Assembly (NCBI RefSeq): GCF_000426285.1
Contig: NZ_AUFB01000021.1
Location: 1 to 64,000 of the forward strand
Length of the DNA: 64,000 nucleotides
Source of the DNA: Rhizobium leucaenae USDA 9039
GTDB taxonomy: Bacteria > Pseudomonadota > Alphaproteobacteria > Rhizobiales > Rhizobiaceae
Direction of reading: 5' to 3'
Part shown: piece after piece, positions 1 through 7,689 of the stretch
Layout: each line of letters opens with the position of its first letter
Numbering within the stretch: the first letter of the stretch is position 1
Position numbers and translations under genes: made by a program
The notes under the pieces: generated by a model
The model's input: the letters and a program-made list of their open reading frames with translations, nothing else
What the model was told of the DNA's origin: nothing
Databases searched by the model: none

Positions 1-438
1 GAAGCCCAGCTTCTGGATCTCGTCGAGCAGACCGGCACGGAACTCATCGTGCTTGCCCGCTACATGCAGGTGCTGTCGGATGCGCTGTGCAAGAAGATGT
101 CGGGCAAGATCATCAACATCCACCATTCCTTCCTGCCGAGCTTCAAGGGCGCCAATCCCTACAAGCAGGCTTATGAGCGCGGCGTCAAGCTGATCGGCGC
201 GACGGCGCATTACGTCACCGGTGATCTCGACGAAGGTCCGATCATCGAGCAGGACACGGCCCGCATCACGCATGCGCAGTCGGCGGAAGACTATGTGTCG
301 ATCGGCCGCGATGTCGAAAGCCAGGTGCTGGCGCGCGCCATCCATGCCCATATCCACTACCGCACCTTCCTCAACGGCAACCGCACCATCGTCTTCCCGG
401 CAAGCCCCGGAAGCTATGCATCCGAGAGGATGGGGTGA
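1..438 (+). CDS. purU: Formyltetrahydrofolate deformylase, C-terminal part
   Basis: The reading frame is open from the first base, so the 5' end lies outside the window; 145 codons are present. PurU hydrolyses 10-formyl-THF to formate and THF, feeding formate to PurT and balancing the one-carbon pool in the cytosol. The visible part is the formyltransferase-like catalytic half: the segment NIHHSFLPSFKGANPY holds the conserved His and Ser-Phe-Lys-Gly of the family, followed by GATAHYVT and the DEGPIIEQD strand, where the conserved Asp is expected. The C-terminal FLNGNRTIVF is also typical of PurU. The N-terminal ACT domain is not in view. PurN is a relative, but the NIHHSFLP form and the C-terminal tail favour PurU. 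Confidence 0.93.
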   Translation, partial: EAQLLDLVEQTGTELIVLARYMQVLSDALCKKMSGKIINIHHSFLPSFKGANPYKQAYERGVKLIGATAHYVTGDLDEGPIIEQDTARITHAQSAEDYVSIGRDVESQVLARAIHAHIHYRTFLNGNRTIVFPASPGSYASERMG

Positions 439-534
439 GATGCGGTCGGCGTAGCCGATGAAACGACCCAGCGGGCCGTTTCGAGCATCGAGGCCATGAG
501 CCCTTTTGAAGGGCCGGGATCGCCGCATGCGCAA

Positions 535-1245
535 TCAGCGGCCCGGCCCCTGGAATAGTTTGAACTGTTCCGCACGCCATTGCTGCCACTTCCGACGAAG
601 CTCACCGGCACGCAAGCCGATGGCTTCGTCGCACAGTTTTGCAGCGGTGATCCTGTCGCAGCGGAAGTGCCGGAAATCCTGCCTTAGTTCGCACCAAGCC
701 ACGAGCAACTGGTGACTCTCCGCATAGCCGAGTATGACCGGCCACACGATGCGGTTCGTGATCTCACCTTTCTCCGCCTGATAAGTCAGCGCAAGTTTGC
801 GCCTCTGGCGGATCGCTTCCCGGATGTTGGCAACGTCAATGATTTCCGCTGGCGGACGCAATCCGGGCTTCACACCCACGCTTGGCTCGGCGATGAACGG
901 GCGCAAATTTTCAGGAACTGCCGCTTCAATTTTGGCAATGACATCAAGGGCGGCGTTGGCGATGAGCGCATCGCCATGGCTGGCAACCCATTGCGCGCCC
1001 AGCACAACCGCTTCAATTTCATCCGGGGTCAGCATAAGAGGCGGCATGTCATAGGCTGGATCGAGCAGGTAGCCAAAGCCTGCTTCGCCCGAGATCGGAA
1101 CCCTTTGGCCGATCAGATCGCCAATGTCGCGGTAGACGGTGCGTTTCGAGACCTCAAGTTCCTTGGCAATGGCGGCAGCCGTCACCGGTCGGGTGCTCCG
1201 GCGCAGGATTTGAATGATCTGAAACAGTCGGTCGGCTCGACGCAT
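535..1245 (-). CDS. YafY-type transcriptional regulator (HTH + WYL domain)
   Basis: A 236-residue cytosolic DNA-binding protein. Residues 1-60 form a DeoR/HTH_11-like winged helix (TAAAIAKELEVSKRTVYRD is the recognition region), and residues 135-225 match the WYL ligand-sensing domain, ending in the usual F-R-x-D-R-I block (HFRCDRIT). Full length for the YafY group. It is divergent from the VOC-domain gene at 1330. This arrangement is very common in rhizobia, and the regulator usually controls its neighbour. An 11-bp inverted repeat lies between its start and that gene and overlaps its own likely promoter, so autoregulation is an inference from layout. The ligand cannot be told from sequence. 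Confidence 0.88.
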   Translation of the reverse strand: MRRADRLFQIIQILRRSTRPVTAAAIAKELEVSKRTVYRDIGDLIGQRVPISGEAGFGYLLDPAYDMPPLMLTPDEIEAVVLGAQWVASHGDALIANAALDVIAKIEAAVPENLRPFIAEPSVGVKPGLRPPAEIIDVANIREAIRQRRKLALTYQAEKGEITNRIVWPVILGYAESHQLLVAWCELRQDFRHFRCDRITAAKLCDEAIGLRAGELRRKWQQWRAEQFKLFQGPGR

Positions 1246-1255
1246 TTATGTTGAC

Positions 1256-1294
1256 TCCTGCTGCCATAATGGTGGCAGCAGGACTGTGCGACAA
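1256..1294 (-). promoter_or_regulatory. Promoter with inverted-repeat operator for the WYL regulator
   Basis: Perfect 11-bp arms TCCTGCTGCCA (1256-1266) and TGGCAGCAGGA (1273-1283) surround a 6-bp centre. Read on the minus strand, TTGTCG (1294-1289) and CATTAT (1271-1266) are separated by exactly 17 bp, a plausible -35/-10 pair. The repeat therefore covers most of the spacer, the -10 hexamer and the expected start point, about 10-20 bp ahead of the regulator's ATG. This is the geometry of an autorepressor site. The binding protein is inferred from position only. Confidence 0.5.
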
Positions 1295-1329
1295 GCTCCA
1301 ATACCGCAACAGCCACAAAGGAGCCCTCA

Positions 1330-1728
1330 ATGAAATTCGCATCGACCCGCATCATCACAGCGGACATAAAGCAACTGGTCGCCTTCTATGAGATGATCGC
1401 AAGCGTTAAAGCGCAATGGCTGGCGCCCGTCTTTGCCGAAATCGTCATGCCCGGCGCAGTGTTGGCGATCGGCGCTTCGGAAACGGTTATGCTGTGGAAG
1501 GAAGGCAGCGCCGAACCCGGTGCCAATCGCAGCCTTGTTCTGGAGTTTCAGGTCGACGATATCGAGGCGGAATATACTCGGCTCAAAGACAGAGTACCCC
1601 TTGTGCATGAACTCAAAACGATGCCTTGGGGCAATACGACGTTCCAGTTTCGCGATCCGGATGGCAACGCCGTTTCGCTTTATATGCCGGCCACAGAAGA
1701 AGCAAAGAAGCGCTTTGCTTCCCGCTAG
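1330..1728 (+). CDS. VOC (glyoxalase/bleomycin-resistance fold) family protein
   Basis: A 132-residue single-domain protein with two beta-alpha-beta-beta-beta modules. The N-terminal strand MKFASTRIIT and the C-terminal FRDPDGNAVSLY are classic VOC elements; the family also holds glyoxalase I, fosfomycin-resistance enzymes and extradiol dioxygenases. The first metal-ligand His of glyoxalase I is not apparent near residue 8, so the catalytic activity cannot be assigned. The start is the first ATG, close to an AAAGGAG sequence. It is divergent from the WYL regulator at 535-1245 and probably controlled by it. Substrate unknown. Confidence 0.85.
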   Translation: MKFASTRIITADIKQLVAFYEMIASVKAQWLAPVFAEIVMPGAVLAIGASETVMLWKEGSAEPGANRSLVLEFQVDDIEAEYTRLKDRVPLVHELKTMPWGNTTFQFRDPDGNAVSLYMPATEEAKKRFASR

Positions 1729-1906
1729 GCGGATCCTACCGCAAAACCCACCCGCAAAGTCGAAGTTTTGCCAGAGATATTTTCGAGAGAAAATATTCCA
1801 CATTTCGGTTAGGGGCTGGGGTCTGAACGACCCCATTTCCTTTTCCCGCGAAATTGCGATTTAATGCGGCCGATATCGAGTCGCTTGGAGGTTGCGGGGG
1901 AGGAAA

Positions 1907-2467
1907 ATGCGATCATATCTGGATAAAATCCTGCCGCTCTCGGCCCTTGCCATGCTGCTGGGCACGCAGGTGTCGACTGCCGCGATGATCTCGCAAGAAG
2001 ATCCCTCGAAGATCGATCTCGCCAAGCTGATCGAATGCACGACATACGACGTGCCAAGCTATAACAGCTTTGCCATGTGGCTGACCGGACCGGAAACCAG
2101 TGAGGCGATGAAAAGGTTCGGAATTACCGAGCAGCCGTCGAACAGCCTTCTGCTGCGGGAATTCAAGCTGGCAAAGCCGATTACCGTCTTCGGGCGACAG
2201 ACCGACAGGATCGCTTTCGCTTCCTCCGGGCCGCTTGCCCTTCTCGACGAGGCCGATCCGCATCCTATTGCCAAGGAGCTCGGTGTCACCGCCGCGGTCG
2301 ACAGATTCGACAAGTTCCTCGCCGAGAAGGAGATATTCTCCAAGAAGGAGCAATTGGAGAATTCCGACACGGTCCTGCACTCGCGCATCGCCCTCGACGT
2401 CTCGACCGATATCTATCATCCCGGCAAGACGCTCGCCGGCTGCAGCTATTCGATCGAGGTTGAGTGA
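1907..2467 (+). CDS. Hypothetical exported protein
   Basis: About 186 residues. I chose the ATG at 1907 because GGGGGAGG lies 4-5 bases before it; a TTG at 1892 is in frame but has no comparable ribosome-binding site. The N-terminus (MRSYLDKILPLSALAMLLGT) is a Sec-type signal peptide with likely cleavage near ..VSTA-A. The mature part has two Cys (IECTTYD and AGCSYSIE), one near each end, which could form a disulfide in the periplasm. No family is recognised. It stands alone: the VOC gene ends 178 bp upstream and the next gene starts 175 bp downstream, so it is probably monocistronic. Confidence 0.7.
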   Translation: MRSYLDKILPLSALAMLLGTQVSTAAMISQEDPSKIDLAKLIECTTYDVPSYNSFAMWLTGPETSEAMKRFGITEQPSNSLLLREFKLAKPITVFGRQTDRIAFASSGPLALLDEADPHPIAKELGVTAAVDRFDKFLAEKEIFSKKEQLENSDTVLHSRIALDVSTDIYHPGKTLAGCSYSIEVE

Positions 2468-2642
2468 GGTCAGCATCAAAATTCAAAAAAGCTAGAGCCG
2501 CCTATGTGGCACTCTAGGCAGGCGTAATCAGGATCAGGAGCCTATGTTCCGTCTTATCGTTAGGTCACCCTATTCGTTTTCGGTGATTTTCTTTTAGACG
2601 GAATGGTTTAGTGTCGACGCAGATGAACCATCCGGGGGTGCC

Positions 2643-5570
2643 ATGACCGACGCCGCGCTCGTCAATCGTATGCAACTGCCAAGACCGGATACGACGCCGG
2701 AGGCGGCGGCGGAGATCTTGCAGACGCATTATGGCCTGACCGGAACGATCACCGAACTCGGCAGCCAGCAGGACCGCAACTACCGCATCGACGCGGGCGA
2801 CAACAGCTATGTCCTGAAGATCTGCCGGACAGAATACGCTGCGGTCGAGCTGGAGGCGCAGAACGCCGCTATCCGCCATCTGCATACCAAATCGGACGCG
2901 CCGCGCGTGCCCAATATCGTGCCCTCGCTGAACGGCCGGGACATCCTTGTCGTTACCATTCGTGAGCAGGATTATCTCGTTCGGCTGCTCAGCTATCTTC
3001 CCGGTCAATCGCTGATGCGGCGCAAGCATCTGCCCGCCGCCGCCGTCTCGGCGCTGGGCGCCCTTTCGGGCCGGCTCGCCCGCGACCTCGCCGATTTCGA
3101 CCACCCTGGCCTTCATCGCAGCCTGCAATGGGACCTGCGCCGCGCCGGACCGGTTGCCGTGCAGCTTCTGTCGGCAATATCGGATCATGAGGCCCGCGAC
3201 CGCATCGCCAAGGCGATGGTTGCGGCCGTGAAGCGTATCCAGCCGCTTGCGAGCGGGCTTCGCGTGCAGCCCGTCCATCACGACGTCACCGACGACAATG
3301 TGGTCAGCCACCCGGACGCACATGGGCAGCCGATCCCGGACGGGGTGATCGATTTCGGCGACATCATCCAGGGGTGGCTTGTGGGCGACCTCGCCGTCAC
3401 CTGCGCCTCACTGCTCCACCATGCCGAAGGCGATCCCTTCTACATCATTCCTGCCATCAAGGCCTATCAGGCGATCTATCCGCTCAGGGAAGCCGAATTG
3501 AAGGCGCTCTGGCCGCTGATCGTCGCCCGTGCGGTGATTCTCGCTGCGAGTGGCGAGCAACAGCTCTCCATCGATCCCGACAATGATTATGTGCGCGGCA
3601 ATCTCGAATTCGAGCGCAAGATTTTCGACGTCGCCACTGGCGCGCAACCGGACGTGATGGAAGCGGCGATCCTGCGGGCTGCGGGCCTCGATATCGCTCC
3701 GCTCGCCACCGAAGGCTGGTCCGCCTTGCTGCCGGACATCGCTTCGGATCATATTGCCGCCGTCGATCTTTCCGCAACCAGCCCACATTTCGTCGACGGC
3801 AACTGGCTGAAGCCCGACATGGACTGGCGGCTGCTTGCCAAGGCGGCGATCGCCTCCGGTTCGGCTGCTACCCGCTACGGCGAATTCCGTCTGTCGCATG
3901 CCGATCTTCTCAGCATGACGCCGCCGAATAACTTCGCACTGCACAGCGATATCTGCCTGCCGGCCGGCACGACGGTCACAGCGCCATTTGCCGGGCGCAT
4001 CCAATGGCATGGCCAGCATCTCGTTCTGGTCGGCGAAGCCGTCAGCCTGCATCTCGATGGCGTCGAGTGCGCGTTGGAAGAGGGTGCCGGGGTAGAGCAA
4101 GGAGCGATCATCGGCGCGATCGGTAGCGAAGGCTCGGCCGTCGGCGGGCTGCGCGTGCAGCTCTGCCGCATTCAGGGAATGGTGCCGCCGCTCTTTGCCA
4201 CGGCCCATCAGGCTGATGGCTGGTCGTCCATCTGCCCCTCGCCGGCCGCCCTTCTCAATCAGGCCTGCGAAGCGCCGCGGCTGGACAGCGCCGCACTTCT
4301 CACGCGCCGCCAAGCGCATTTTGCCAAGCCGCAGAAGCATTATTACGACGCCCCGCCGCAGATCGAGCGCGGCTGGCACGAATTCGTGTTCGACACGGAA
4401 GGCCGCGCCTATCTCGACATGGTCAACAACGTGACCATGCTCGGCCATGCCCATCCACGGCTGACAGCCGCTATCGAGCGGCAATGGTCGCAGCTCAACA
4501 CCAATTCCCGCTTCCATTATGCCGCCGTCGCCAAATTTTCGGAGCGTCTGGCAGACTTGGCGCCCGATGGTCTCGACAGCGTCTTCCTCGTCAACAGCGG
4601 TTCCGAGGCCAACGATCTCGCCATCCGGCTTGCCTGGGCACATACGGCCAAGAAAAACATGCTGTGTCTGCTGGAGGCCTATCATGGCTGGACGCTGGCG
4701 AGCGATGCCGTCTCCACCTCCATTGCCGACAATCCTCAGGCGTTGACGACGCGACCGGACTGGGTGCATCCGCTCGTGTCGCCCAACACCTATCGCGGCC
4801 CGTTCCGCGGTCCGGATTCGGCTGCGGATTACGTGGCCGGCGTTACCACCCTGCTGGAGACCATCGACGAGAAGGGTGAGGGTCTTGCCGGCTTCATTGC
4901 GGAGCCGGTCTACGGCAACGCCGGCGGCATCGCCTTGCCGCGCGGCTATCTTGCCGATGTCTACGCCGCTGTCCGGCAACGGGGCGGCCTCTGCATCGCC
5001 GACGAGGTGCAGGTGGGTTACGGGCGGCTCGGCCATCATTTCTGGGGCTTCGAGAGCCAGGATGTCGTGCCCGATATCATCACCGTCGCCAAAGGCATAG
5101 GCAACGGCCATCCGCTCGGCGCCGTCATCACGAGGCGGGAGATTGCCGAATCACTGGAGAAAGAGGGCTATTTCTTCTCGTCGGCCGGCGGCAGTCCGGT
5201 GAGCTCGGTCGTCGGCCTCACCGTGCTGGACATCATGGAGGACGAGGGCCTCCAGGAGAATGCGCGCATCATTGGCGACCACCTCAAGGTTGGGCTTATC
5301 GGATTGATGGACCATTTTCCGCTGATTGGTGCCGTACACGGCATGGGCCTCTATCTCGGTGTCGAATTCGTCAGGGATCACGAGACGCTGGCGCCCGCTA
5401 CGGAGGAGACGGCGGCAATTTGCGAACGGCTGCTCGAGCTTGGCGTCATCATGCAGCCGACCGGCGATCACCTGAATGTGTTGAAGATAAAGCCGCCGCT
5501 TTGCCTCTCGGCTGAGAGCGCCGATTTCTTCGTCAAAGCCCTGGAAAAGGCGCTGAATGACGGCTTTTAG
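2643..5570 (+). CDS. Three-part fusion: APH-type kinase, degenerate M23-like barrel, class III aminotransferase-fold lyase
   Basis: 975 residues in one frame. Residues about 20-330 are an aminoglycoside-phosphotransferase-fold small-molecule kinase, with catalytic loop HHDVTDDN (D214, N219) and the metal site VIDFGD (D237). Residues about 425-515 resemble an M23 peptidase beta-barrel: HSDICLPAGTTVTAPFAGRI keeps the first His and Asp, but the later HxH zinc ligands are absent, so it is probably non-catalytic. Residues 550-975 are a class III PLP enzyme with NSGSEAND (651-658), D787 in ADEVQVGYG and Schiff-base K817 in TVAKGIGNGHP. In animals the kinase (hydroxylysine kinase) and the PLP enzyme (phospho-lyases for phosphoethanolamine or phosphohydroxylysine) are separate. 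From that I infer that this protein phosphorylates an amino alcohol and eliminates phosphate. It stands alone and has no adjacent regulator. Substrate unknown; a true aminotransferase is possible. Confidence 0.87.
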   Translation: MTDAALVNRMQLPRPDTTPEAAAEILQTHYGLTGTITELGSQQDRNYRIDAGDNSYVLKICRTEYAAVELEAQNAAIRHLHTKSDAPRVPNIVPSLNGRDILVVTIREQDYLVRLLSYLPGQSLMRRKHLPAAAVSALGALSGRLARDLADFDHPGLHRSLQWDLRRAGPVAVQLLSAISDHEARDRIAKAMVAAVKRIQPLASGLRVQPVHHDVTDDNVVSHPDAHGQPIPDGVIDFGDIIQGWLVGDLAVTCASLLHHAEGDPFYIIPAIKAYQAIYPLREAELKALWPLIVARAVILAASGEQQLSIDPDNDYVRGNLEFERKIFDVATGAQPDVMEAAILRAAGLDIAPLATEGWSALLPDIASDHIAAVDLSATSPHFVDGNWLKPDMDWRLLAKAAIASGSAATRYGEFRLSHADLLSMTPPNNFALHSDICLPAGTTVTAPFAGRIQWHGQHLVLVGEAVSLHLDGVECALEEGAGVEQGAIIGAIGSEGSAVGGLRVQLCRIQGMVPPLFATAHQADGWSSICPSPAALLNQACEAPRLDSAALLTRRQAHFAKPQKHYYDAPPQIERGWHEFVFDTEGRAYLDMVNNVTMLGHAHPRLTAAIERQWSQLNTNSRFHYAAVAKFSERLADLAPDGLDSVFLVNSGSEANDLAIRLAWAHTAKKNMLCLLEAYHGWTLASDAVSTSIADNPQALTTRPDWVHPLVSPNTYRGPFRGPDSAADYVAGVTTLLETIDEKGEGLAGFIAEPVYGNAGGIALPRGYLADVYAAVRQRGGLCIADEVQVGYGRLGHHFWGFESQDVVPDIITVAKGIGNGHPLGAVITRREIAESLEKEGYFFSSAGGSPVSSVVGLTVLDIMEDEGLQENARIIGDHLKVGLIGLMDHFPLIGAVHGMGLYLGVEFVRDHETLAPATEETAAICERLLELGVIMQPTGDHLNVLKIKPPLCLSAESADFFVKALEKALNDGF

Positions 5571-6080
5571 GCTCGTCATCCCTGCCGTTAACCATTGGGG
5601 TGATTTAGTGACGGAGCGATTTTAATCCTCCGGGGGCATTGTCGAATCTCATCGCAATTCCTATCTGTCTGACGGTGATTGGCAATGCCGCACCGGGAAG
5701 GGAGGTCGCGAGAAGTTGATAGAGTCTTTCTCGCAACTTAGCCTGATTCGGAATTTTATTTTCCTGGTCGCCGACATTTTGACATCTTTCGGAATATGTT
5801 TCTGAGGATGAAATTGTTATTCTCTACTAAGTTTGTAGATAATGACATACCAGATCGCGGGTTCCGCAGTCGGAGCCCACACAAGTGCAACGCCAACTAA
5901 GGAAGTGACATGCTGAACTCTGTCGTCATCGCTTCGATCCTTGGGCGGTCCGTGCTTGGCCATGACCGCTCGGGCGTACTCTCCCGCCCGCGCTGTCGAA
6001 TGTGACGTTCGTCCCCTTATCGGATTCAAACAGTCAATTCGCCATGTCTGCGCCGCTTGGGCGCGGAGGGAGTATTTTTT
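5571..6080. other. Gene-poor stretch after the fusion gene
   Basis: About 510 bp without a convincing gene. The part from about 5730 to 5830 is visibly richer in A and T than the neighbouring genes. AAGTTG near 5713 and CAACTT near 5736 can pair into a stem that could end the upstream transcript, but no strong U-run follows. A 162-codon minus-strand frame crosses the end of this stretch and the small gene at 6081; it has no recognisable domain and no good ribosome-binding site, so I do not call it. Confidence 0.4.
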
Positions 6081-6275
6081 ATGAAGAAACAAGTCATCGA
6101 ATATGCTGGCGTTCCCGTCGGCATCGTCATCCCGGATGAAGACCGGCTGAAGTTCATCGCAGTGAAGTACCACGTCCACGATCTGGACGAGCAGCGTTTC
6201 AGAAGCGCGGACGAGGTCAAGCTCGCCATCCGCGATCTCCTCACCCGCCAACAGGCCAAGCCGATCCACGTTTGA
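6081..6275 (+). CDS. Small hypothetical protein
   Basis: 64 residues, starting MKKQVIEYAGVPVGIV and ending RQQAKPIHV. The ATG at 6081 is preceded by CGGAGGGAG with about 8 bases spacing, a good ribosome-binding site, so I prefer it to an in-frame GTG/TTG extension. No signal peptide or membrane segment. The predicted pattern is short beta strands followed by an amphipathic helix (SADEVKLAIRDLLTRQ). I do not recognise a family; it reads like the small orphan proteins common in Rhizobium. It lies between the gene-poor stretch and a RIME-like repeat, so it is probably expressed alone. The function is unknown. Confidence 0.6.
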   Translation: MKKQVIEYAGVPVGIVIPDEDRLKFIAVKYHVHDLDEQRFRSADEVKLAIRDLLTRQQAKPIHV

Positions 6276-6311
6276 TGGATCCGTTTGGCTGTTTTCCGAC
6301 ATCACCCGCCC

Positions 6312-6460
6312 TCCTGGTTCGAGACGGCCTTATAGGCCTCCTCACCATGAGGGCTGGTCTCTCGCACTAAGCAGCAGCACGCCTCTTCGTCCGATCGTCA
6401 GGGTCTCTCCGCCCTCATGGTGAGGTGCGTAGGCGGAATGCCGAAGCCTCGAACCGAGAG
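6312..6460. repeat. RIME-like palindromic mosaic element
   Basis: The 14-bp arm CCTCACCATGAGGG (6340-6353) is matched by its exact reverse complement at 6412-6425. Outside these, GGTTCGAG (6316-6323) pairs with CTCGAACC (6448-6455), giving a nested, roughly 140-bp fold. The size, the CCTCA(C/T)..TGAGG palindromes and the intergenic location fit the Rhizobium intergenic mosaic elements (RIME). Assignment is by recollection of that family, not alignment. It sits between a small orphan gene and the P1 peptidase. Confidence 0.65.
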
Positions 6461-6569
6461 GGTCGGCCCCAACAGCATTGCCCTTCAACAAACCCATCTT
6501 GTCTTTTCCCCTTCTTTGCGATCCTATCGCCATGACGACCTCGCGCTTCGAAAGGCGAAGGATTTTTCA

Positions 6570-7568
6570 TTGGCTGATCTCCTCAATCTCCTGACCGATA
6601 TCGACGGCGTCTCCGTCGGTCATTGCACCGATCCTGCGCTGGGCTCCGGCGTCACGGCCATCATCTTCGATGAGCCGGCGGTGGCCTCCTGCTCCGTGCT
6701 CGGCGGCGCGCCAGGCGGACGCGACACGGCATTGCTCGATCCGGCGATGACGGTCAGCGTGGTCGACGGTCTGGTGCTGTCGGGCGGCTCGGCCTTCGGG
6801 CTCGATGCGGCAGGTGGCGTGCAGGCGGGCTTGCGCGACATCGGCCGCGGTCTGCAGGTCGGCACCGCCCGCGTGCCGCTGGTGCCGCAGGCGATCCTCT
6901 TCGATCTCATCAACGGCGGCAACAAGGATTGGGGCCTGCATTCGCCCTATCGTGACATGGGTTACGCTGCCTTTAAGGCCGCAGGCAAGGGCGCCTTCCC
7001 GCTCGGCACGGTCGGCGCCGGCACGGGTGCAACGACCGCAACCGTAAAGGGCGGCCTCGGCTCGGCCAGCGCCGTCAGCAGCCAGGGACATAGGATCGCG
7101 GCCATCGTCGCCGTCAATGCTTTGGGTTCGGCCACCATCGGCGAAGGGCCGCATTTCTGGGCCGCACCCTTTGAGATCGGCGGAGAATTCGGCGGCCTCG
7201 GCATGCCTGAAACCATCGACACCCGCCTCAGGCTGAAGGGCGCGAATGTTACGGCAACAACGATCGGTGCCATCGTCACCGACGCCGCGCTGACCAAGGC
7301 GGAGGCCCACCGGCTGTCGATCTGTGGCCATGACGGCTTTGCCCGTGCGCTCTTGCCCACTCATCTGCCGCTCGACGGCGACACGATTTTTGCCGCTTCG
7401 ACCGGCAAACACCAGAGAGACGACCTGCAAAGCCTCATGGAACTCTGCCATCTCGCCACCATCGTCATGGCGCGCGCCATTGCCCGCGGCGTCTACGAGG
7501 CGACGGCGCTGCCGGTCCAGGGCGCGCTGCCGGCCTGGCGGGACCGCTTTGCGGACCAAATGGTGTAG
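6570..7568 (+). CDS. P1 (S58/DmpA) family peptidase
   Basis: About 332 residues from a TTG at 6570, which follows GAAGGA by about 8 bases and places the family's N-terminal LLTDIDGVSVGH in the right place; upstream in-frame starts would add an uncharacteristic leader running into the RIME-like repeat. S58 enzymes (DmpA, L-aminopeptidase/D-esterase, beta-aminopeptidases) self-cleave and use the new N-terminal Ser/Thr as nucleophile. Here VGAGTGATTATVKGGLGSAS and ATTIGAIVTDAALTKAEAHRL match the conserved blocks, the latter containing the likely Thr nucleophile. It lies just upstream of a dipeptide-type ABC importer and an amidase, so cleaving imported peptides or amides is a reasonable inference. 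Confidence 0.87.
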   Translation: MADLLNLLTDIDGVSVGHCTDPALGSGVTAIIFDEPAVASCSVLGGAPGGRDTALLDPAMTVSVVDGLVLSGGSAFGLDAAGGVQAGLRDIGRGLQVGTARVPLVPQAILFDLINGGNKDWGLHSPYRDMGYAAFKAAGKGAFPLGTVGAGTGATTATVKGGLGSASAVSSQGHRIAAIVAVNALGSATIGEGPHFWAAPFEIGGEFGGLGMPETIDTRLRLKGANVTATTIGAIVTDAALTKAEAHRLSICGHDGFARALLPTHLPLDGDTIFAASTGKHQRDDLQSLMELCHLATIVMARAIARGVYEATALPVQGALPAWRDRFADQMV

Positions 7569-7689
7569 CTGGGATTTGCCCATGCAAAGCCGCGCACTGA
7601 TCTATTTTGACCTTGGATGACACTATTTTGAAAAATTGGCCCTATGCCGGAGGAAAACCGGGATTGCGAGCTGCAGCAAGGGAAATGAG

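Noticed and set aside
3408..5111. 567-codon open frame antisense to the fusion gene
   Set aside because: It is complementary to strongly supported kinase and PLP-enzyme motifs, has no family features, and is explained by GC-rich codon use keeping the opposite strand open.
5817..6305. 162-codon minus-strand frame
   Set aside because: No domain or good ribosome-binding site. It overlaps a small plus-strand gene that has a good one.
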